From NCBI GenBank assembly GCA_005223375.1, contig RXOD01006529.1:1-10067 (forward strand): a stretch of DNA of 10,067 nucleotides. Reading direction: 5' to 3'. Origin of the DNA: Amoebophrya sp. AT5.2 (taxonomy: Eukaryota > Sar > Dinophyceae > Syndiniales > Amoebophryaceae). Position 1 is the first letter of the stretch; the number at the start of each line of letters is the position of its first letter. Under the pieces are notes generated by a model that saw only the letters and a program-made list of their open reading frames with translations, had not been told where the DNA came from and did not search any database. Position numbers and translations under genes: made by a program. This document shows, one piece after another, positions 1 to 6,538 of the stretch.

Positions 1-2754
1 ACCTGCACAAGGTGAAAATTCCGGTCCCACCGACGACCCCATCCGCACCCAACTCCACTTCGCGGTCCTCCAGCACCACCGTGGTCAATCCCCCCGCGGC
101 GACCAGCGGATTGTCGCGTGGGTCGATCAGGGTGTGGATCTTTTCCTCGACGTCATTCAGCACTTCCGGCCGCGGGCTCTTCATCACGACCCCCTTCCTG
201 TCGGGGGAGCGGCTCAACGACACCGGGCGCATTCCTGCAAGCGAGGTGCGCTTTTTCGGCGACGCAGAGCTGGAATTCATCCTCATCGCGGCACCATCAC
301 GAAAATCTGCATGTTGCTCGATGCCGTTCTTCGTGTTGTTCCACAGCTCGGCGGGCAGGCCGTTCAGGGAGCTGGTGTTGTTATTGTGAAAATTACTCAC
401 CCACGGGTTGCTGGAGATCGTGTCGATGTGAACGGGGATGGAGCAGGCAGAGGATGTGGACACGCGAGCCATGTTGTTCGGACAGTTGTTAATCTCCGCC
501 AAGGCACGCTCCGTGGTGTTGTAGTCGCCATCACTCCCTTCGAAGTCCATCATAACTTCGTCCTCATCCCCACGCAACTTGCCGATCGGAGACCTCGCTT
601 CGAAGGTCAGTTTCCTCGCGAAGTCTCGGTTTTGGGCACAAAATTCCTGCACGTACTGCGACCCCGACTTGCGGCACTCGGGCGACGCGGTCAGCGACAC
701 CACGGTGTTGCGCGGAGGTGGCGGGCAGTGGCTTGTTTCATTGCCGGTGTCAACATCACTGTAACCGACTCCCTCCGCTCCCGGGAAAAACACGACCGAG
801 GAGGAACGCCCAATCACGAGTTCGGGATCCTCGTCCCGGCCAAACTCCCGCTCCAAATCAAACGTCTTGTGTCTTTGTTCCAGGCTGCGTACCCCGCCCG
901 GCGCTTGCGGAATCGATTCCGTCGACGACTCGACGTCCATGAGAAAAGCGGTGTTGTGGTCCTCGTGTTCGCTCCTTGCGTGCACTACCAGCCCGCCGCG
1001 CAAACTGAAGCCACCGGCACCACCCGCGTCCTGCTCGCCCGAGATTTCGACGCCGGAAATTTCGCCCGAGCTGTAGTCGCAAGTCCCCTCCACCTCCGCA
1101 CTCGCATCAGACTTCTTCCCATAGGCGGGAGTCGCACGTTGGTCCCCTCGCGGCCCGAACATTCCGACTTCCTCGTCGTTCGCCACGCCGACCTCGGATA
1201 GCTGCGGAGAGCAAAACAGCTCCAAGGAGTTGATGTTCATTCCGCCTTCGGCGTCGTCTCGATCGGTCGCGCGCCGGCTTAAAGCGTCCAACATCGCATC
1301 GAACTCGGTTAGCTCCGCGAGTTCCTCCGCATCAAACCGCATTTCCCCAATGCTGGTGCGCACACTCTGACCCGCTTCTTCAGACGATTTTCCACCCACA
1401 AACTCCTGACCACCTGTTCGGAGCAACCTCGCCTTAGCCGTTTCGCGCAGCGCTGCGTCGATCCGCCACTCCTCCTCCAGATCGATCGTCGTCGCAGCCG
1501 AAAACAGCTCTTCCGTCGCTTCCGCCAAGTCCTGCAATAGCTCTTTCTCATTGAGATCTTCCGAAACCGCCGCGCAGATGGCAGCATCATCAAGGGAGCT
1601 GTCGCGCTGGTCTTCACCGTGCTCCGCTGCGTGAAGAGCCCGGTCTCCAGCATCCATTTCCAGCGGCTCCAGCGGCGCGTACGGCTCGTCGCCGGAGAGC
1701 GTGGGGATGACGTCGATACCGCCGCCCTCGTCCGCTTGCCCTTCCTTTTGCCCTTCCGCCAAGAACAGCGAGTTTCGGCTTCCGTGCGCGTACCCGCGCT
1801 CGCGCGAAAGCAGCAGCTCGAAGTCCTCGCCCGCACCTTTTACCAACGCTTCCTGCAGGGAGTTGAAAACATCCTCGGTACTATCCCCGTCGACATCTCC
1901 CGCCACCTTCCCCTCCTCCTTGTGCAACAAAATGGTCGTGCCCTCTTCGCAGCTGAAAGAAACGCGTTTCTTCTGCGTCTTCCCCGAAAGGGAGAACCGT
2001 TTCTTGAGCGAAGGACGAGGTTTGGCGCCCCCACTGTGGTCTCCGAAGCTCGCAGCCGCACCCCCTCCAAAAGCACAGGCGTAGACAGTCGGGGAGCGGC
2101 TGTGGAGGCGCGTTTTTACTTGGACGAAAAATCGATTCAGTCACCAGAAGTCGCAATGATTTTTGTCAAACGTAGAAGTAGAGCAGCTGCCAGATGGCAA
2201 AATCTGCAAAGCGCTACAGTAAGTAAGTACCTCTCGCCCTCCTCCCTGCACGAAATCTGCTCCGTGCCGAACTCCCGTTCCAAGGCTACTTCCTCCGCCA
2301 GCCACGACTTGTCATCTGTGGAAAAAACAACCGCCTCCTCCTCTTCTTCCGCACTTCCACGACCATCTTCACTGGGTTCGTCGTTTTTGCGGTGCGACGC
2401 CGGTGGCGGTCCGCCCGCGACATCCGGCGTCGGCTGCAGAAAAAACGCTTTCGCAGTGGTGCGTAGTTCGGGACTGGAATAGTCGTGGAAGGCGGTCGGC
2501 GGCCCGTCACGGTAAACGCCCGACCCACGCCGCTCGGGCTTGAGTCCCTTCTGCTTCGTGACGGGGAGAAAGCGGTCTGAACCCCCCGAAGGATCGGCCT
2601 TGCGGATGTCGTCGAGTGTCGGACGCAGCAGCGTGGGAAACTCCAACATTCGCGGGTCCGGCATGGTGTTCCAATCTGAAGAGGCAAGCAACTTCTGTAT
2701 TCCCCTGCTAGCCCTTTGTGACGCTTTTTCTGGCGGATTTTGAAGTATTCTCAT
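1..2754 (-). CDS. Gene A: acidic, disordered-looking protein with PP1-docking motif; 2 exons, 3' end off window
   Basis: Exon 1 is 2754-2231 and exon 2 is 2099 down to the left edge, a stop-free frame of about 2.1 kb. Together they give 874 codons in the window, and the C-terminus is missing. The start is the first ATG in frame (2754). The exon 1 frame hits TGA at 2139-2137, but removing 2230-2100 joins the two in phase. The protein is rich in Asp/Glu, Ser and Gly, with no signal peptide or membrane segment. Residues 218-223 read KKRVSF, the classic RVxF docking motif for protein phosphatase 1, inside a basic patch (about 203-220). S-P sites at 647, 678, 788 (SPKK), 806 (SPDR) and 816 resemble CDK targets. 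The motif LEREFG occurs once in each exon. RVSF plus CDK-like sites recalls mitotic PP1 scaffolds such as KNL1/Spc105, but I see no convincing MELT repeats, and the diagnostic C-terminus would lie outside. The last in-window bases read AG|GT, so another donor may sit at the edge. The gene model is fairly secure; the function is not known. Confidence 0.75.
2100..2230 (-). other. Gene A intron 1 (131 bp, phase 2)
   Basis: The donor is GAGAG|GTACTT and the acceptor CTCCACAG|C. The upstream exon ends two bases into a codon (AG) and the downstream exon supplies C, giving Ser175 and then the long open frame. The unspliced frame stops at 2139-2137. The acceptor octamer TCCACAG|C recurs at gene C intron 2. 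Confidence 0.7.
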
Positions 2755-2956
2755 CGCAAATTTCTCTCTTAGAAAGTGCGGCCACTTTGTTGGCGTTCCC
2801 TGCAATTTCCCCTCTCTTTTTTCTAACCTTTTTCTTTTTCTGCGTTTTCGAGTCCAACACCGAACAGCGAGCGAACGAAAAGCGCCTCTCCGGGAAAGCG
2901 CGCAAAGCCTGGCGCAGCTTGATTGCGAAGAGATGGAACGGCGTTACGCGCGACAT
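2708..2956 (-). other. Possible upstream ORF or alternative first exon of gene A
   Basis: An ATG-started 82-codon frame, strongly Lys/Arg-rich (it contains KTQKKKKVRKK), lies in the gene A leader and overlaps the chosen gene A start in another frame. It could be a regulatory upstream ORF. Alternatively, removing the 28 bp at 2827-2800 (GTTAGA...TTGCAG) would join it in phase to gene A and add a basic N-terminus. A 28-bp intron would be far shorter than the others here (61-134 bp), so this is a weak option. The region is also a purine-rich tract in which such frames arise by chance. Confidence 0.2.
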
Positions 2957-3131
2957 TCATTGTACGTATCTAGTGTTTTTCGCAGTAGTAACTACTAGTT
3001 ATAAGGCGTCGTTTGTTTTTTACAGCTCGCATTGCTCCACGCACCAATCACTGCTCGGGATGTGTGTCCATCATTATTTTCTTTTATGACTCGGACTCAC
3101 TAGTTTGCCCTACATGCATCCATTGTGTTCA

Positions 3132-3137
3132 TTTATT
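3132..3137 (-). terminator. Candidate polyadenylation signal for gene B
   Basis: AATAAA on the minus strand, about 280 bases past the gene B stop codon. It is a six-base match in AT-rich sequence, and some protist groups do not use this signal, so support is weak. Confidence 0.2.
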
Positions 3138-3225
3138 TTCTCTGCTAAACTTGTCATTGCATCCGAAATTGCGTACTTAAGCAGCACCTGCCTCTGCAGG
3201 AGTTCGCGTTCGTATTTACCGTAAG

Positions 3226-3245
3226 TTTAGTTTAGTTTAGTTTAG
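3226..3245 (+). repeat. (TTTAG)4 tandem repeat
   Basis: Four perfect TTTAG units, preceded by GTAAG and followed by TTAGT. On the minus strand this reads TACTAAC followed by CTAAA units. It looks like a microsatellite or a degenerate telomere-type (TTTAGGG) tract and lies between genes B and A. Confidence 0.85.
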
Positions 3246-3418
3246 TTAGTATGCATGCACCACAGTGCTCAAATAGGAAATTCATTTTTGTGGAACTCTC
3301 CAGATTACCCATCGGCGAGTTCATTCCTCGGGCGCGTTCCCCATGAACTCCCCAATCGGTATCGCTGGAGCGTACAACTGACAGTTCGGCGACGGGACCA
3401 CCGGATCTGCTTCACGAA

Positions 3419-5479
3419 TCACCAACCGATCTGCTCCTCCCGTCGCTCCAGAGACGCCGCTCGCAGTAAGAAGTTGTTTCCACCCATGTTCACCAGAGCG
3501 GTTCGCGACATGCTGTCGCCCTCCTCCAGGCTTTTTGCCGCGATGTGGCGCAGCAGCAGATTGTGAGTCTGGTCCGCGAAGCCGACGACCTGTTCCCTGT
3601 CCACGTGGTCCGCCCGCCGTTGCGCCTCTAGCATAGAGCTGCCAGACGCTGACGAAATTGTTCTGCCGGGTAAATTTTCTCCCCCCTCCCCGTCTGGACA
3701 CTCCACCGGCTTGAGCCACCGCGCTAGCGTTTCGCGCACCACCTGTTCCGTCCGCTCGTTACCTTCTTCGGCCATTGTGCCGAGCTGCCACACTGCATAC
3801 CATTTCAGTTCCCGGGCGCGGACGTGGCAGAAGCGACAGCAGGAGGCGATATTGCACGTGAGTTTGTTGTTGCGCGAAGGTGCTGCTGCTGCTGCTCGCG
3901 ATCCGACCGAGTGCCCTACGAACGTGTATGCGCTATCGTTTGTGCTATCCGTGTGCACACTCGCCACGCCAATCCGCGCCGGCTGCAGGTGCGCAAGTGA
4001 ATCCTCCGGCGAGCCGGACTGGTAGGGCGGCGGGGCCGTGCGGGCATCCGATGATTCCGAGCGGAAGTGCTCCACGATTGTGTTCCCGGGATTGCCGGCG
4101 GCCTGGTCCGGGCAGCTATAGGAGGCTCCCGCGAGTTCGATGAGCAGGTCCTCGGCCCTCGCGAGCCGCAGTCCGAGCATCACCGCGCCGCGCAGCGTCG
4201 AAAGCAGCACCTGCGACTCGAACAACACTTTGAGAGCGGAACGGGCTCGTGGCGGCGGCCTTGCTCTAGCGCTCCCGCTGTGCACCCCGGGTCGCGCACC
4301 CAGTGCGCTGACGTGGACCGCGTGGCCCCCAAATGGCGCGTGCTGTCGGCGGGGGCTCAAGTCGATTGGTCGAGGAGGCGGAATGAAAATGAAAGCGGGC
4401 GCATCACCTTGCTGTGGCTGCGACTCTTCTCCGCTCTCTTCTGTATCTGTTCTCACGCCTTCCTCCGCTTCCGGGCAGCCATCCACCTCCAGGCCCAATT
4501 CCGCAAACATATCTTCCACCGGTCTTGAAAACGCGACGTCAGATTCCTCGAGCAGCAAACGCAGCAGTTGCACCGCCTCCGGCCCGCCAATGACGCCAAG
4601 CAACACCACACCCCGATACTGCACAGTCGGAAACGCCCTGTAATTGTCCGCACAGCTGTGCATGCGCTGCCACACCATTTTCACCAGCGAGCGCCGCACT
4701 CTGCCAATGAACGACGCACACGAATTGGCTCGCGTCAAATCTGCAGCAACACCCGCATGAGTGCGGTCCCGCCGAATTCCCGCGAGCCCAACCGCGTCCT
4801 TCAATTTTCGTAGAGCTTCGCGCGCGGGTTCCACTCGCTGCAGCCAGCTCCGCTCGTTCCAGGCTTCATGCGCGCCGTCCCCGATCTGCAACGCGAACGC
4901 GTTTTCACCTGTTACAGGAACCCCGTACACGCCGTTTCCGCTGGGCTGATCGTTCTCGGTGAACCCGGTCCACAACACACTCTGGAAGATCGCGAGCAGA
5001 TATGTCTGCACGTTCACCTGGTTGCGATCATTTTCGCGGAGCACCTCTCGGTCTTCGCAGTCGCTGCCCGCGAGCCGGAGGAGAGGAGAAGCGGCGGACA
5101 AAGCCAGGTCATCCCCAGTGGGCAGGTGAGCTGCGACATGGCCCCAGAGCGTTGCGTCAAGGGAGTGTGGCTGGTATAATTGGGTGCCGTCGGGAGGCGG
5201 TGCATGGACGACCTCGTGTTCGCAATCATGTTCTGCACACTGCCCTTGCAGGCCGCTGACGGGGTTGGGGACCCGGTTCCGAAACACGGAGCTATTCGAG
5301 TGCGGTCGCGCAAGGTCGGGAATATTGCCTGTGGTGTTTGGAGCGGAAGGATTATGGGACGGCGGCCCGGACGCTGTTAAAAGCGTCGCTCCGGCGGAAG
5401 AGCACGCTCCAATCACAATCGCGACAAACCACCACGCCAAGACCGTAAAGAAACGCGGCGAAAAACGAAAGGGGCGCAT
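3419..5479 (-). CDS. Gene B: secreted or ER-targeted protein with HEAT/ARM-like helical segments, 686 aa
   Basis: A single uninterrupted frame. The ATG at 5479 is the first after an in-frame TGA eight codons upstream. Residues 1-31 form a good signal peptide: basic MRPFRFSPR, hydrophobic core about 11-25 (VLAWWFVAIVIGA), and small residues SSAGA before a likely cleavage site. No later membrane span is evident. Three N-glycosylation sequons occur (Asn48, Asn62, Asn514), and many cysteines, including CCRFC at 547-551. Segments 286-330 (YRGVVLLGVIGGPEAV onward), 425-451, 556-592 (ELKWYAVWQLGTMAEEGN) and 638-678 (HIAAKSLEEGD ... LVNMGG) resemble HEAT/ARM helix pairs. The stretches at about 335-415 and 470-540 are low-complexity (Glu, Pro, Arg, Ser and a five-Ala run). 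I recognise no enzyme signature, and an in-phase intron retained in the low-complexity parts cannot be excluded. It may be a secreted, lumenal or parasite/symbiont surface-type protein. The reading frame is reliable; the fold is tentative. Confidence 0.75.
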   Translation of the reverse strand: MRPFRFSPRFFTVLAWWFVAIVIGACSSAGATLLTASGPPSHNPSAPNTTGNIPDLARPHSNSSVFRNRVPNPVSGLQGQCAEHDCEHEVVHAPPPDGTQLYQPHSLDATLWGHVAAHLPTGDDLALSAASPLLRLAGSDCEDREVLRENDRNQVNVQTYLLAIFQSVLWTGFTENDQPSGNGVYGVPVTGENAFALQIGDGAHEAWNERSWLQRVEPAREALRKLKDAVGLAGIRRDRTHAGVAADLTRANSCASFIGRVRRSLVKMVWQRMHSCADNYRAFPTVQYRGVVLLGVIGGPEAVQLLRLLLEESDVAFSRPVEDMFAELGLEVDGCPEAEEGVRTDTEESGEESQPQQGDAPAFIFIPPPRPIDLSPRRQHAPFGGHAVHVSALGARPGVHSGSARARPPPRARSALKVLFESQVLLSTLRGAVMLGLRLARAEDLLIELAGASYSCPDQAAGNPGNTIVEHFRSESSDARTAPPPYQSGSPEDSLAHLQPARIGVASVHTDSTNDSAYTFVGHSVGSRAAAAAPSRNNKLTCNIASCCRFCHVRARELKWYAVWQLGTMAEEGNERTEQVVRETLARWLKPVECPDGEGGENLPGRTISSASGSSMLEAQRRADHVDREQVVGFADQTHNLLLRHIAAKSLEEGDSMSRTALVNMGGNNFLLRAASLERREEQIGW
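3881..3895 (-). repeat. (GCA)5 trinucleotide repeat coding for Ala5 in gene B
   Basis: Five TGC units on the plus strand (GCA on the coding strand) encode the AAAAA run at about residues 529-533. They lie in a low-complexity linker just before the Cys-rich segment and are prone to length variation. Confidence 0.85.
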
Positions 5480-6048
5480 CCTCGTATTTCGCTGGGGTCA
5501 AATGAGGCCCTTTCAAAAAACGATTTGTCGTCCACTTTCTTTACTTTTGTCATGCCATGATGTTGCGACCCGCGCCACAATCGATGTTGATGCCAATGCG
5601 AAGTTCAAGTTCGAAGTGGCTGTGCCTGTGGCACTGCGGCTACTAAGTATCCGTATTGCGAAATAAAACTCACGACGGAAATGGGTGCTAAAACGAAACC
5701 TTTTTGTCCGCCAAAGCTAACGCTAGCTGTGTCTTCTGAATCATCTAGTCCACGAGCATGACGATCACGCATGTCCGTCGGCCTCGGAGGGACCCTTCCG
5801 AGGCCTTGTTTTCAACCGAAGTAGAACGCGACGAGGCCATCCATAAGCGGTTGCGGTTCGGCTGAAAGTTGCTGTCCTCAATTGGCCATAAAAATTTTCG
5901 GCAAGTCAAGTGCAGCATGCAAGAACGGACTTTCGCGCAAGAAATCCGTGTACAACATCGATCTTTGCAAAGCTTGTTGTTTCATGTTTTCTTCCAAGCT
6001 TCAAATCGTCTCTTTCGCGAAGAAGTCCTGGTGTTCCAGCCTTCTTCC
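5480..6048. other. Spacer between gene C and gene B
   Basis: Probably the 3' flank of gene C followed by the gene B promoter. No frame in it has protein-like composition. It contains a strong hairpin at 5780-5805. The 60 bases upstream of the gene B ATG have no TATA box that I can name. Confidence 0.55.
5780..5805. other. GC-rich hairpin with 11-pair stem
   Basis: GGCCTCGGA (5780-5788) pairs with TCCGAGGCC (5797-5805). A G-T wobble and a G-C pair extend the stem to 11 pairs around a four-base loop (GACC). On the plus strand it is followed by TTGTTTTC, which mimics a bacterial terminator, but both neighbouring genes run on the minus strand. It could be an RNA 3'-end structure, a remnant of a foldback element, or chance. 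Confidence 0.7.
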
Positions 6049-6117
6049 TTACACAGCCTCCAGCTCTCCCTGCAGTTCCGTTTTCAGGATTTTCTTCCGC
6101 AGTTGAATTAGCTCCTG
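6049..6117 (-). CDS. Candidate sixth (last) exon of gene C
   Basis: This codes for QELIQLRKKILKTELQGELEAV and a stop, a helical Leu/Lys/Glu pattern that would extend the gene C coiled coil. The acceptor CTGCAG|CAG (exon from 6117) is phase 0 and matches a donor AGG|GTTGAA at 6538|6537. The upstream reading SAEACLQ is also in this frame, so an earlier acceptor such as CCGCAG|C is possible with a different donor. Against it: the intron would be 420 bp while the others are 61-134 bp, and exon 5 has its own stop overlapping AATAAA. Confidence 0.4.
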   Translation of the reverse strand, partial: QELIQLRKKILKTELQGELEAV

Positions 6118-6537
6118 CTGCAGGCAGGCCTCCGCGCTGCGGAAGCTGCGGTTTGGAGGTTGAAAAAACCCAGGTCGTGCTTCAGGTTTAGCTTTAGCCG
6201 TTATCGGATCCCCCCTCCTCGGATCACCCATGGCCATCGCCCAGCGATAACCGGCTGATAAGGGTCCATCCGGCCGCACTTGGTCCTGTTCCGATTAAAC
6301 CGACACCAATAGCAGGGCGCTCGCTGGCAGTGGCTTCCTATGGCTGCGCGGTAGTATGTGGGGGTGGGAACCACACACAAGAAGCCTCGACCTCCTCGGC
6401 GCCGGCGGGGGGCAAACGGATACGAAAACGTAAAACTCAGATCTGAATCCCAACTCTGCTGATCCTGAAGGGGACGGCAGCTACAGCGACAATTCTCAGC
6501 AGCCCTAACCCTGGACCTAAACCTGAGTTTATTCAAC
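6118..6537 (-). other. Candidate gene C intron 5, or 3' flank; bounded by inverted repeats
   Basis: If exon 6 is used, the donor is AGG|GTTGAA and the acceptor CCTGCAG|C. The stretch has no protein-like frame. An inverted repeat reaches almost to its donor edge. It also has an internal inverted repeat (GCCGTTATCG 6197-6206 against CGATAACCGGC 6245-6255) and telomere-like words on the minus strand (GGTTTAGG and GGGTTAGGG near 6500-6525). It is about three times longer than the other introns. Confidence 0.4.
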
Positions 6538-6538
6538 C
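6158..6538. repeat. Inverted-repeat-bounded element (MITE or introner-like)
   Basis: The left arm 6158-6174 (GGTTGAAAAAACCCAGG) matches the reverse complement of the right arm 6522-6538 at 15 of 17 bases. A second perfect 10-base pair, TCAGGTTTAG at 6182-6191 and its complement at 6517-6526, overlaps the right arm. The right arm covers the donor of the candidate last intron of gene C. I found no clear target-site duplication and no transposase. Confidence 0.5.
6528..6533 (-). terminator. AATAAA overlapping the gene C exon 5 stop
   Basis: The minus strand reads GAATAAAC, so the in-frame TAA lies inside a consensus polyadenylation hexamer. This might make a short isoform ending here, or it may be coincidental because the same bases belong to the inverted-repeat arm. 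Confidence 0.2.

Larger units (their letters stand above)
2755..3418. other. Spacer between gene B and gene A
   Basis: This should contain the 3' UTR of gene B and the promoter and leader of gene A, both on the minus strand. It is visibly more AT-rich than the flanking genes. On the plus strand it has a T/C-rich run at about 2805-2845, a 13-bp palindrome (AGTAGTAACTACT, 2984-2996), a minus-strand AATAAA (3137-3132) and a (TTTAG)4 tract. No frame here looks like protein beyond the doubtful leader ORF. Confidence 0.6.

Noticed and set aside
134..1201. 355-codon plus-strand frame
   Set aside because: It lies wholly opposite gene A, whose minus frame is open for longer, joins upstream across a phase-matched intron and has consistent acidic composition. 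The plus frame is Arg/His/Val-rich with no motif, as expected of a shadow in GC-biased coding DNA.
1619..2482. 287-codon plus-strand frame
   Set aside because: It spans gene A exon 2, intron and exon 1 on the opposite strand. Its residues are a Ser/Arg/Phe mix with no recognisable domain, so it is best read as antisense shadow.
2984..2996. 13-bp palindrome AGTAGTAACTACT as an operator
   Set aside because: It is short, in AT-rich spacer and without a second copy, so chance is likely enough that I do not call it a site.
5780..5805. Rho-independent bacterial terminator
   Set aside because: The T-run is on the plus strand, where no gene ends, and the window is eukaryotic with introns.
6201..6536. 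111-codon minus frame within the candidate intron 5
   Set aside because: It has no ATG at its start, is Arg/Cys/Trp-rich with no coil pattern, and lies inside the inverted-repeat element. I could not tie it to a transposase or reverse transcriptase.
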